The notes under the pieces were generated by a model, which did not search any database, was not told where the DNA came from, and saw nothing but the letters and a program-made list of their open reading frames with translations. From Bacteroidales bacterium (lineage in GTDB: Bacteria > Bacteroidota > Bacteroidia > Bacteroidales > UBA932), in the NCBI GenBank assembly GCA_017557535.1, contig JAFYYM010000070.1, positions 124,001-188,000 of the forward strand: DNA of 64,000 bases. The letters are read 5' to 3'. Made by a program: the position numbers and the translations under genes. Of this stretch, positions 1 to 7,694 are shown one piece after another (within the stretch, counting starts at the first letter, position 1; every line of letters starts with the position of its first letter).

Positions 1-350
1 AACTGATCCCAACCGATAGCCGTGATGGGTACCGTTATGAATGAATATGCCAGGCAAATGACCAGAACCTCTCCAACACACCAAGCCCCATAGCCGAGAT
101 ATGTCATAGGGATGATGTTTCTGGTCTGATATATCAACAGACGGCTCAAAGCCACAAAGGCAAGGGAACCGGTAGCGAAAAGGACCGTGAAGGCGAAAAA
201 ACGGGAATTTCCTAGAGCCATCCAACTGTTATGCGAGAAAGGAAGACTCAGCAGGAGAAACACTATGGAGAAGAACGCCGCGAAAGTGACGGTGTAGATC
301 AGTTGGTATTTCCCCCTTAAATAATCCGGGAGCCTGGAAGTAATTGCCAT
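1..350 (-). CDS. LytTR-type membrane regulator, N-terminal fragment
   Basis: Partial gene cut by the left edge; the ATG is at 348-350 and the frame stays open to base 1 (about 116 residues). It opens with a PDYLRGKY-type N-terminus and then shows four hydrophobic stretches, which I read as the membrane domain that precedes a LytTR DNA-binding domain in many Bacteroidota regulators. The DNA-binding part would lie outside the window, so the assignment rests on the membrane part alone. A -7 box on the same strand lies at 369-376. It could instead be another small multi-pass membrane protein. Confidence 0.55.
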   Translation of the reverse strand, partial: MAITSRLPDYLRGKYQLIYTVTFAAFFSIVFLLLSLPFSHNSWMALGNSRFFAFTVLFATGSLAFVALSRLLIYQTRNIIPMTYLGYGAWCVGEVLVICLAYSFITVPITAIGWDQ

Positions 351-368
351 AACTATCCTTGAAGTTTA

Positions 369-376
369 CAAATATA
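369..376 (-). promoter_or_regulatory. -7 promoter box for the LytTR-type gene
   Basis: Reads TATATTTG on the minus strand, an exact match to the Bacteroidota TAnnTTTG box, 18 nt before the ATG at 350. No good TTTG -33 box is visible upstream of it. Confidence 0.55.
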
Positions 377-407
377 GCATTTTTTCAGGACATCAGCATG
401 TGGCGTT

Positions 408-476
408 TTCACCACAAATACACACGGTTCACCACACCTGAGTTATAATAGCGAGCTAGAACCGCTATTCACCACA
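408..476. repeat. Three phased direct repeats TTCACCACA
   Basis: The 9-mer TTCACCACA occurs at 408-416, 428-436 and 468-476, so the spacings are exactly 20 and 40 bp. The repeats lie between the divergent LytTR-type gene and fabH, upstream of both -7 boxes. A small inverted repeat (AGCG...CGCT) fills the gap between the second and third copies. Same-face spacing of this kind suggests cooperative binding of a regulator; the identity of that regulator is inference. Confidence 0.5.
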
Positions 477-481
477 ATTAT

Positions 482-512
482 TTTGATGCCGACTGTAAGA
501 TTGGTATTTTCG
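482..512 (+). promoter_or_regulatory. fabH promoter (-33 TTTG, -7 TATTTTCG)
   Basis: TTTG at 482-485 and TATTTTCG at 505-512 are separated by 19 bp, the usual Bacteroidota spacing. The -7 box differs from TAnnTTTG at one position. The ATG of fabH is at 539, leaving a leader of about 23 nt. Confidence 0.5.
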
Positions 513-538
513 CGGCATATTAATTTAAACTGCTATTT

Positions 539-1486
539 ATGAGAATAATCGGAACAGGAAGCGCGCTTCCCAAAAAGATAGTCACGAACGAGATGCTGTC
601 AGAGTTTCTCGACACCAGTGACGAGTGGATCACCACTCGAACCGGTATCACGAGCAGGCACATAATCTCAGACGAGAGGCTCGAGGACTTGGGAGCGGAA
701 GCGGTGATGAAGGCTCTGGATATGGCTGGGTTGGGTGTCGAGGATATCGATCTGTTTATTGTGTCCAATGTGGTCTCGGAGCATATCACCCCTGGCATGA
801 GCTGCGTCGTGGCCGAGAAAATCGGATTAAGCTGCCCAATGTTCGACATCAACTGCGCCTGTCCCGGATTCATCTACGCCCTTGATATGGCCGAGACATA
901 TTACAAGGCCGGAAAAGCTAAGAATGTCCTCATTGCTTGCATAGAGGAGCCTTCCAGGATGTCTAGCTGGAAGGACCGTTCCACCTGCGTCCTCTTCGGG
1001 GATGGTGCCGGAGCCGTTGTCCTGACCGCTGGAGACAACATCAAAGGCACGAAGCTCAAAGCCCAACCCGACACTGACAAGCTCTTCATGAGAAGGGTCC
1101 TCGAATACAATCCTTATGTCAACAAGGCAGAGAGCGACATTCCCCTTCAGATGCGTGGCCGCGAGGTGTTCAGATTCGCAGTGGAAGCCTGCACTCATGG
1201 CGTGAAGGGTCTTCTCGATGAGATTGGAATCAACAAGGACGACGTGTCCTGGTTCATGGTTCACCAGGCCAACAAGAGGATTATCGACTCGATCATTGAC
1301 TTCATGCAGGTTCCCGCTGACAGGTTCCCCGTGAATATCCAAGATCATGGCAACTCTTCTTCCGCCTCATGCCCCATCCTGTTGGATGAATGCAACAGGA
1401 AAGGCATGTTCAAGGAAGGTGACATTATAGTACTGAGCGCCTTCGGTGCCGGTCTTCTGTCCGGAGCCGCCGTACTTGAGTGGTAA
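539..1486 (+). CDS. fabH: 3-oxoacyl-ACP synthase III (KAS III)
   Basis: Condenses acetyl-CoA (or another acyl-CoA) with malonyl-ACP to start fatty-acid synthesis in the cytosol. The 315 residues have the usual KAS III length and the full Cys-His-Asn triad: Cys108 in NCACPGF, His242 in VHQANKR and Asn272 in GNSSSA. The Cys motif differs from the common AACSGF, which may mean a different primer specificity. It begins a cluster with fabF, fabZ and a pseudouridine synthase, although fabF has its own -7 box, so fabH may also be transcribed alone. No acyl carrier protein or fabG gene is adjacent. The family is certain; housekeeping versus specialised role is not resolved. Confidence 0.9.
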   Translation: MRIIGTGSALPKKIVTNEMLSEFLDTSDEWITTRTGITSRHIISDERLEDLGAEAVMKALDMAGLGVEDIDLFIVSNVVSEHITPGMSCVVAEKIGLSCPMFDINCACPGFIYALDMAETYYKAGKAKNVLIACIEEPSRMSSWKDRSTCVLFGDGAGAVVLTAGDNIKGTKLKAQPDTDKLFMRRVLEYNPYVNKAESDIPLQMRGREVFRFAVEACTHGVKGLLDEIGINKDDVSWFMVHQANKRIIDSIIDFMQVPADRFPVNIQDHGNSSSASCPILLDECNRKGMFKEGDIIVLSAFGAGLLSGAAVLEW

Positions 1487-1510
1487 TCTCCACATTTCCA
1501 CATTAATCGT

Positions 1511-1518
1511 TATATTTG
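1511..1518 (+). promoter_or_regulatory. -7 promoter box for fabF
   Basis: Exact TAnnTTTG match (TATATTTG) in the 71-bp gap between fabH and fabF, 39 nt before the fabF ATG. No clear -33 TTTG. Confidence 0.5.
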
Positions 1519-1557
1519 TAATCTGTTTTAATACGAAATAATAAATAATAATCATAC

Positions 1558-2817
1558 ATGGAGAAAAGAGTAGTTATCACAGGTATGGGCATCATATCCC
1601 CCGTGGGAAATGACGTGACCACTTTCTGGAAAAACCTTTGTGACGGTTACTGCGGTATCGAAGTTATCGAAAGCGAGGACACAGAGCAGCTTCCGGTCAG
1701 GATTGCCGGTAAAGTCAAGGAGTTCCACGCTGAGGATTACGGAATGGACAAACCCTTCATCCGTAAGCAAGACCTGTTCACACAATTCGGCGTCGCCGCC
1801 GCTTACCAGGCTGTCAAGCAATCTGGTCTTATTTCCGAAGGAGAAGGCAAGAATATCGATCCTTTCAGGTTCGGAGTCTACTTCGGATCCGGCATAGGAG
1901 GTTTCGCCACCCAGTACAGGGAAATGGCCAAAATGATCGATGACCCTTCCGGTCAATGGATATCTCCTCTTTTCATCCCCACGATGATTTCCAACATCGC
2001 CGCAGGTCAGATTGCCATTCTCAATCATGCCGAAGGTCCATGCCTTGACATCGTGACAGCTTGCGCGACATCCACAAACGCCATGGGAGAGGCCTACAGG
2101 GCCATCAAGCATGGTTACGCCGATGCAATCATCACCGGCGGCAGCGAGAACGCCACCATTCCGATCGGCATTGCCGGCTTCGCCAACCTCAAAGCCCTCT
2201 CAAGGTCAACTGATCCTAAATACGCCTCCCTGCCTTTCAACGCCAACAGGGCGGGATTCGTTATGGGAGACGGTTCCGCCGCTCTCATTCTAGAGGAATA
2301 TGAGCACGCTAAAGCCCGCGGGGCTGTGATTTTGGGAGAAATGGTCGGATACGGCAACACCTGCGACGCATACCACTCCACCGCCCCAAGGCCAGATGGC
2401 ACCACCCAGGCCAGATGTATTGAACTCGCTCTCGAGGAGGCTAACTTCGACAAGGATAAGGATGTCCTCTATATCAACGCCCACGGCACAGGTACGAAAC
2501 TTAACGATGCCGCCGAGACCCAGGCATACAAGAACGCGCTTGGAGACTTCGCGTACAAAGCCCATATCAGCTCAATCAAATCAATGACCGGACACATGTT
2601 CGGAGCGGCTGGAGCGGCTGAGGCGATCGCGACCATCCTCGCCATCCGTGATGGGATCTGCCCTCCCACTATCAACCTGGACACTCCCGATCCCGAGTGC
2701 GACCTTGACTACACTCCCAATAAGGCGGTCAAGGCGGACATCACCCTCGGAATCTCCGACTCTTTCGGATTCGGAGGCCACGACGCTTGCGTCGCTTTCA
2801 GGAAATGTGAAGACTAA
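1558..2817 (+). CDS. fabF: 3-oxoacyl-ACP synthase II (KAS II)
   Basis: Elongating beta-ketoacyl-ACP synthase that condenses acyl-ACP with malonyl-ACP. At 419 residues it has normal length, with the catalytic triad Cys169 (in TACATSTN), His309 (in NAHGTGT) and His346 (in MTGHMFGA), plus Lys341. The fabZ gene starts 11 nt after its stop, so the two are co-transcribed. Nothing in the sequence suggests a chain-length-factor paralogue, because the active-site Cys is present. Confidence 0.92.
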   Translation: MEKRVVITGMGIISPVGNDVTTFWKNLCDGYCGIEVIESEDTEQLPVRIAGKVKEFHAEDYGMDKPFIRKQDLFTQFGVAAAYQAVKQSGLISEGEGKNIDPFRFGVYFGSGIGGFATQYREMAKMIDDPSGQWISPLFIPTMISNIAAGQIAILNHAEGPCLDIVTACATSTNAMGEAYRAIKHGYADAIITGGSENATIPIGIAGFANLKALSRSTDPKYASLPFNANRAGFVMGDGSAALILEEYEHAKARGAVILGEMVGYGNTCDAYHSTAPRPDGTTQARCIELALEEANFDKDKDVLYINAHGTGTKLNDAAETQAYKNALGDFAYKAHISSIKSMTGHMFGAAGAAEAIATILAIRDGICPPTINLDTPDPECDLDYTPNKAVKADITLGISDSFGFGGHDACVAFRKCED

Positions 2818-2828
2818 GCCGTTTCTCT

Positions 2829-3260
2829 ATGACACAAACACTTAACAAAGAAGATATTAAGAATTTCCTTCCCCACAGGGAGCCCATGCTCCTTATCGAG
2901 GAGGCTTATATAGACGAGCAAGGACTGGCTCACTCCAAGTACACGATCAAGGATGACGAGTTCTTCACCAGGGGACATTTCCCTGGCAATCCTGTTGTTC
3001 CCGGTGTAATCCTATGCGAGATCATGGCACAGAGTTGCGCTATTCTCGTAAAGGATGAGATTCCCGGTAACATCACCCTTTATGCGGGTATTGACAAGGT
3101 CCGTTTCAAGAACTCGGTTAAGCCGGGCGATGTGTGCGAAGTCACGGCCAGCCTCGACGAGAGGCGCGGACAGCTTTTCTTCTGCTCCGCGAAGCTGGAG
3201 GTTAACGGCAAGCTTTGCTGCAAAGGAATGCCGTCCTTCGCATTGGTTCCCATTCAGTAG
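2829..3260 (+). CDS. fabZ: 3-hydroxyacyl-ACP dehydratase FabZ
   Basis: Hot-dog-fold dehydratase that converts 3-hydroxyacyl-ACP to trans-2-enoyl-ACP. The 143-residue protein carries the FabZ signature with His50 and Glu64 in GHFPGNPVVPGVILCE, the two catalytic residues. It lies 11 nt after fabF and 8 nt before the pseudouridine synthase. A free-standing fabZ next to fabF and fabH fits the fatty-acid cycle. Confidence 0.9.
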   Translation: MTQTLNKEDIKNFLPHREPMLLIEEAYIDEQGLAHSKYTIKDDEFFTRGHFPGNPVVPGVILCEIMAQSCAILVKDEIPGNITLYAGIDKVRFKNSVKPGDVCEVTASLDERRGQLFFCSAKLEVNGKLCCKGMPSFALVPIQ

Positions 3261-3268
3261 TAGACATC

Positions 3269-3982
3269 ATGGAATATCGGAGACTTGGCCCAGGAGAGTC
3301 CGAGGACCTCTCTTCGAGGATTCTGTACGAGGATAATCATATCCTCGTCTTCAATAAAGTCCCCGGAGAGATCGTCCAAGGGGACAAGACCGGAGACGAA
3401 TGCCTGGCGGAAACCTTGAAAGCGTTCATCGCCCAGAGGGACTCGAAGCCAGGCAAGGTGTTTCTGGGCATCCCGCACCGGCTTGACAGACCCGTCAGCG
3501 GCATTGTTGTCTTTGCCAAAACGTCCAAGGCACTCTCGCGGTTGTCAGAGATGTTCAGAACCGGGGACATGCACAAGACGTATTGGGCCTTATGCTATGG
3601 CACGCCACAACACGAGGCGGGAGAGTTGACCGATTGGTTGATAAGGAATGAGAAGATCAACAAGAGTTTCATCGCGAAGGCAGGGGCGAACGGGGCCAAG
3701 GAAGCCAGGTTGCGCTATCAGCTACTGGGAAAGACTGACAGGTACTCACTCATCTCCGTACAACTCCTGACAGGACGCCATCACCAAATACGCTGCCAAC
3801 TCGCCGCAATGGGTTGTGTCATCAAGGGCGACCTCAAATACGGAGCCCCTCGTTCAAACCCGGATGGAGGAATATGCCTACATTCCAGGGAGATATACTT
3901 CACCCACCCGGTAAAAAAAGAGGAGATGACACTGTTGGCGCCACCTCCCTCATCCTGGAAAGGCCTCGAGCCTTATCTGTAG
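3269..3982 (+). CDS. RluA-family pseudouridine synthase
   Basis: Isomerises uridine to pseudouridine in RNA. The catalytic motif HRLDRPVSG contains Asp73 when translation starts at the ATG at 3269 (237 residues). I chose that start because an upstream ATG at 3215 would overlap fabZ by 46 nt and would add 18 residues unlike the family. There is no N-terminal S4 domain, as in the short RluA/RluC-like enzymes. The target (rRNA or tRNA position) cannot be read from sequence. Its 3' end overlaps the convergent gene by 10 nt. Confidence 0.85.
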   Translation: MEYRRLGPGESEDLSSRILYEDNHILVFNKVPGEIVQGDKTGDECLAETLKAFIAQRDSKPGKVFLGIPHRLDRPVSGIVVFAKTSKALSRLSEMFRTGDMHKTYWALCYGTPQHEAGELTDWLIRNEKINKSFIAKAGANGAKEARLRYQLLGKTDRYSLISVQLLTGRHHQIRCQLAAMGCVIKGDLKYGAPRSNPDGGICLHSREIYFTHPVKKEEMTLLAPPPSSWKGLEPYL

Positions 3983-4581
3983 TCATCCGCCTTTTCCCTT
4001 GCCTCGACAGCTTTCTGTCGGGCAGCCTCAGCTTTCTTCTCAGCTTTCTTGGCCTCTTTCTCCGCTTTCTTGCGGGCTTTATCTTCCTTTGCCTGGGCCT
4101 CCCTGGCCTCCTGTTCCGCCCTGGCAGTCGCTATAGCCGCCTCAGTGCCCTCAGATTGCCTGCGGGACTGTGTCCTGTCCTTAGAGGCATCTTTCGCCGA
4201 ACGCCCCTTTACCGCGGCGTAGCAAACCACCTCGTATCTTCCCCTTGTCTTCTTATAGACAAAAAATGAGTCCACAACATCCTCGTCGGGATACCCATAA
4301 AGCGCATCTGACCTCGCCTCCGCCTTGGCGACGTTAAGATCCTTATCCATGGCCTTCCCTATGACCTCGACGGCGTTTCTCGTCGAATATTTGGAAGTCA
4401 GATAGCCGTTGACGGCATCTTCAAGCTTGATGTTATCCAAAGATTTGTAGCCCTCTGATTTGAGATGCTTCACCTCAATCTTGGTGTCTTTCTTGGCCTG
4501 CTTGACCGCTTTCCTGCTCTGCGCTCCGACGGTTGTGAATGCCAGGGCACAAGCCAGAAGGGTAATGATGAATCTTTTCAT
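3973..4581 (-). CDS. Secreted Lys/Ala-rich coiled-coil protein, unknown function
   Basis: A 202-residue protein with a clear signal peptide (MKRFIITLLACALAFTTVGAQ). Residues 20-125 are a mixed region with no domain I recognise; the last 60 or so residues are a highly charged Lys/Ala/Glu helix built from AEKEAKKAEKKAEA-like units, probably coiled coil. The start at 4581 is preferred over one at 4638 because it places the signal peptide at the N-terminus and leaves the -7 box at 4609-4616 upstream. Similar signal-peptide proteins of unknown role are common in Bacteroidales. Confidence 0.7.
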   Translation of the reverse strand: MKRFIITLLACALAFTTVGAQSRKAVKQAKKDTKIEVKHLKSEGYKSLDNIKLEDAVNGYLTSKYSTRNAVEVIGKAMDKDLNVAKAEARSDALYGYPDEDVVDSFFVYKKTRGRYEVVCYAAVKGRSAKDASKDRTQSRRQSEGTEAAIATARAEQEAREAQAKEDKARKKAEKEAKKAEKKAEAARQKAVEAREKADDYR

Positions 4582-4608
4582 AACGGAATATTTGAGTCTA
4601 TCTGATGA

Positions 4609-4616
4609 CAAATATA
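4609..4616 (-). promoter_or_regulatory. -7 promoter box for the Lys/Ala-rich secreted protein
   Basis: TATATTTG on the minus strand, 27 nt before the ATG at 4581. It supports the shorter start for that gene. Confidence 0.5.
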
Positions 4617-4627
4617 TAAAAACTCTG

Positions 4628-5707
4628 TCACCTTTCAAACGTATGCTCCCCCAACCACTCCGTAGGAGTCTTACCCATATTGACTTTGAAGGCCATATTG
4701 AATGACACAGAGGAATGGAATCCCGACATCGAGGCCACCTCGCCCACCTTCAGCCTCGGGTCTTTCTTGAATAAAGAGATGGCGTACTGTATGCGATGAT
4801 AGTTTATGAACTGACGGAAGTTCCTGCCTGACAGGATGTTAATGGTCCGGGACAAATACAGTTTATTCGAATACATCTCCTCAGCCATATCTTCCATGTG
4901 GAAATCAGGGTCAAGGAATGGTTTCTTCTCGTTCATATAGATCATCACCCGATTGTAAAGATTGTTCATCTTTTTGTCTTCTTCCGCCTTGTCGATGAAA
5001 GAAGTCCTGAGGTTGCCTTTTATTATGTTTTTCACTTTCTGCTCTGTCATCTCCGGCAACAGGAATGTCCTACCCGTAAGGTCTTTTTGATAGAGTATCG
5101 CATACAAGAGCATATACATGGCCAGGCATGAATAGGCCATAATCTCCCCCGCATCCCCAGGAAGAATGATGGAACACAGAGACAATCCCACCATCGCCAG
5201 ATACACCATTGAATAAATGAATCGTGAATAATCCTCGAGGTTGTGCCATACGGCAATATTGCGGAAAAACATCCTTATTCCGCCCAGTCTTTTGATCACC
5301 ACCGCGACAAAATATGCCACGAACACAGTGAGTATCACAATGTAGGAGAAAAACTCCCTCTCGGATTTGAAAGAGAAACTTCTGGAAGAGACAAACAGCG
5401 AGAATACAAAGGAGATGGCTATGGCTCCATCCAAGGCTATCACTGCCCATAGAGACTTTCCCGCCTTTTCGAAAGAGCAAGGATAAAGGAGAAGGATCTC
5501 CGCGGCTGCCATTATGTCTAATAAAAGATAACGTGACTCCGGAGGATAGGACCCCAGCATTTCCATGATAACCAGAGTGACCCCTGTGGCTCCCGCCATA
5601 ATCCTGATAACAAACCGAGGTGTCAGAAGCGACTTGTTTTTATTGAAATCATGAAAAAAGAAAAACACATACTCGACAATCAGAGAGACCGCGATAATAA
5701 CCGACAT
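4628..5707 (-). CDS. Membrane-anchored AraC-family regulator
   Basis: A 359-residue protein with six or seven hydrophobic segments in residues 1-210 and an AraC-type double helix-turn-helix in the last 100 residues, including the second HTH (VGEVASMSGFHSSVSF) and the following KTPTEW. It is a likely one-component transcriptional regulator that senses a signal at the membrane. The first ATG is at 5705-5707; a TTG at 5716 is a weaker alternative. It lies 46 nt upstream of the Lys/Ala-rich secreted protein, which has its own promoter. The ligand and targets are unknown. Confidence 0.85.
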   Translation of the reverse strand: MSVIIAVSLIVEYVFFFFHDFNKNKSLLTPRFVIRIMAGATGVTLVIMEMLGSYPPESRYLLLDIMAAAEILLLYPCSFEKAGKSLWAVIALDGAIAISFVFSLFVSSRSFSFKSEREFFSYIVILTVFVAYFVAVVIKRLGGIRMFFRNIAVWHNLEDYSRFIYSMVYLAMVGLSLCSIILPGDAGEIMAYSCLAMYMLLYAILYQKDLTGRTFLLPEMTEQKVKNIIKGNLRTSFIDKAEEDKKMNNLYNRVMIYMNEKKPFLDPDFHMEDMAEEMYSNKLYLSRTINILSGRNFRQFINYHRIQYAISLFKKDPRLKVGEVASMSGFHSSVSFNMAFKVNMGKTPTEWLGEHTFER

Positions 5708-5781
5708 AACGTTCAAGATTAGTTAATAAAAAGTTTTTCGTTTATGCGATGATGAAAATAATGATAAAAACGAAACAAAAC

Positions 5782-5809
5782 ACCCCCTACGTGGTGGTAC
5801 GCAGGGGGT
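5782..5809 (-). terminator. Rho-independent terminator of the pycB-to-yitT operon
   Basis: Stem ACCCCCT/AGGGGGT extended by CGT/ACG around a 6-nt GGTGGT loop. On the minus strand it is followed by GTTTTGTTTCG. It lies 33 nt past the stop of the last yitT gene. The plus-strand side also has a short T run, but no plus-strand gene ends here. Confidence 0.75.
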
Positions 5810-5841
5810 ATCTTTTCAAAATCGCTTATAAAAAACAGAAA

Positions 5842-6771
5842 TTAAGCTTTTTTATCCTTGATCGTGTCAAATCCTTTACCATAGACACCAGCGACAGAGG
5901 AAACTGACAAGAAAGCATCCGAGTCAATCTGCTTAACCGCCCTAAGCAACATGTTAACATCCGTCTTGCGAGTGATGACCATAAGGACAGAGGACTCCTG
6001 TTTTGTGTACCATCCCTTCCCGTCGAGGATTGTGACGCCACGATGGAAATCCCTGGCTATCATATCAGCGATAGCCTCATGGTGGTGTGACATGATGAAA
6101 ATCTGCACGCTCTGCTTGGATCCGGCGAGATAAAGATCCGCCACATTTCCGCACACTGTGACGATAATCATACCGTATACGGCCGTAATGAACTTGTCGA
6201 CAAATGGAAGTCGCTGTCCATCAGCGGTAAAGGAGGGCACAAGGAGAGATGATGCTATAATGAAAACATCAATCAGAAGAATAACCTTTCCAGGGGAAAT
6301 GTTATGGAACTTCGTGATGATTAGGGCTATGATATCCGTACCTCCGGTGCTGCCTCCCTGAGAGATGGACATCCCTATACCGAAACCCGCCATCGAACCT
6401 CCGATGATGGAGCATAGAAGCTTACCATTGGATAGAGCAAAATCCTGAATCAACTGAGCCGGGATGATTGTCTGCTCAATGTTGAGGCAGAAAGACGCCA
6501 GGAAGATGGCATAAACTGTCTTGATTCCGAAAGACGGCCCTATTATGAACAACGAGATCAGCAGTAACAAAGCGTTGATCACGAAATAGGTATAACCCAT
6601 CTTTATTCCCGTGGCGAACTGGATGATGGCGCTTATACCGGACACCCCACCTCCAAACATGTTATTTGGAGTGAGGAAAATTGTCCAGCCACAGGTGTAT
6701 ATCAGGATTCCTAGCGTTATGAGGATGTACTCCTTAATTGTCCGCAGGATGTTCTTCTGTCTGTTTGCCAT
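5842..6771 (-). CDS. YitT family membrane protein (DUF2179), second copy
   Basis: A 309-residue protein with five or six membrane segments in residues 15-190 and a soluble C-terminal DUF2179 domain (about 220-300). The first segment reads YILITLGILIYTCGWTIF. YitT proteins are presumed transporters of unknown substrate. This is the last gene of the minus-strand operon. Its start overlaps the end of the other yitT gene by 38 nt, which is long for a simple overlap; no internal ATG nearby offers a better start. Confidence 0.85.
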   Translation of the reverse strand: MANRQKNILRTIKEYILITLGILIYTCGWTIFLTPNNMFGGGVSGISAIIQFATGIKMGYTYFVINALLLLISLFIIGPSFGIKTVYAIFLASFCLNIEQTIIPAQLIQDFALSNGKLLCSIIGGSMAGFGIGMSISQGGSTGGTDIIALIITKFHNISPGKVILLIDVFIIASSLLVPSFTADGQRLPFVDKFITAVYGMIIVTVCGNVADLYLAGSKQSVQIFIMSHHHEAIADMIARDFHRGVTILDGKGWYTKQESSVLMVITRKTDVNMLLRAVKQIDSDAFLSVSSVAGVYGKGFDTIKDKKA

Positions 6772-7687
6772 TATTCGATTTCTTTTTACGCATTAATTTA
6801 AGACCAGTCTTCATCTCGTCGAAACCCTCTCCATAAACAGTGCTCGCTGAAGAGACTGTCACAAAGGCGGAAGGATCTATCTCCTTCACAGTCTTGGTGA
6901 TCGTATGAAGCTCGGGCTTACGCACCATGATGAGCAGCACTTTCTTGTTTTCTCCGGAATACCACCCTTGGGCTTCAAGGGCTGTCACTCCCCTGTTGAG
7001 ATCATGGATCACGGTGTCAGCTATCTCCTTGTATTTATTGGAGAACACCATTATCTGCCAAGTCGAGTTCCGCCCCAGGAGCACCCAATCCACAAAAACC
7101 GAGAATATGACCATGGCGACATAACCGTAGACCATATCCTCCACGGTCTTACCTGGAATCAAGAGTATCGAGGCTATGATGAACATATCGACAGCGAGGA
7201 AGACCTTTCCTAGGGAAACTGGCCAGAACTTATTGACTATCAATGCGACAATATCCGTTCCTCCAGTACTTCCACCTCGAGCAAGGATGCATGTTATGCC
7301 GATGGACTCGATGATGGCGGCAACTATCACAAGGAGGAGTTTATTGTCGAAAAACACATGGAGGAACTCCATTCCAGCCAGGAAATCAAGCCCTAAAGTG
7401 GATAGTCCTATAGCGTAAAGGGTCTTGAATCCGAACCCTTTCCCGAGAATGAGGGTTCCGAGCAATATGAGCAAACCATTGACAACGATATAGGACAAGT
7501 ATACAGGAATGCCTGTGGCGAAATTCAGGATTGTACAGGCTCCTGTCAGACCTCCGCTGGCTATACCATTGGGTATAAGCATATCCGCCCATGCGAAGGT
7601 GTAAAAGAGCACTCCTATGGTGATAATCACATAGTCATCCAGAGCGCTCAGGAACGAAGATTTGCTTTTAATCTGCCTCGGGGACAT
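6734..7687 (-). CDS. YitT family membrane protein (DUF2179), first copy
   Basis: 317 residues, collinear with its downstream neighbour over the whole length: membrane segments first, then DUF2179 with the same order of motifs (GGSTGGTDI, the DLNRGVTALEAQGWYSG segment, VYGEGFD). The two are clearly an ancient tandem duplication. It starts 7 nt after the leuS stop, so it is in the same transcript. Substrate unknown. The hydrophilic tail (KKKSNNGKQTEEHPADN) is encoded in the overlap with the next gene. Confidence 0.85.
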   Translation of the reverse strand: MSPRQIKSKSSFLSALDDYVIITIGVLFYTFAWADMLIPNGIASGGLTGACTILNFATGIPVYLSYIVVNGLLILLGTLILGKGFGFKTLYAIGLSTLGLDFLAGMEFLHVFFDNKLLLVIVAAIIESIGITCILARGGSTGGTDIVALIVNKFWPVSLGKVFLAVDMFIIASILLIPGKTVEDMVYGYVAMVIFSVFVDWVLLGRNSTWQIMVFSNKYKEIADTVIHDLNRGVTALEAQGWYSGENKKVLLIMVRKPELHTITKTVKEIDPSAFVTVSSASTVYGEGFDEMKTGLKLMRKKKSNNGKQTEEHPADN

Positions 7688-7694
7688 GATTGAA

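Noticed and set aside
3215..3268. Longer start for the pseudouridine synthase
   Set aside because: Would overlap fabZ by 46 nt and add residues unlike the family; the ATG at 3269 fits better.
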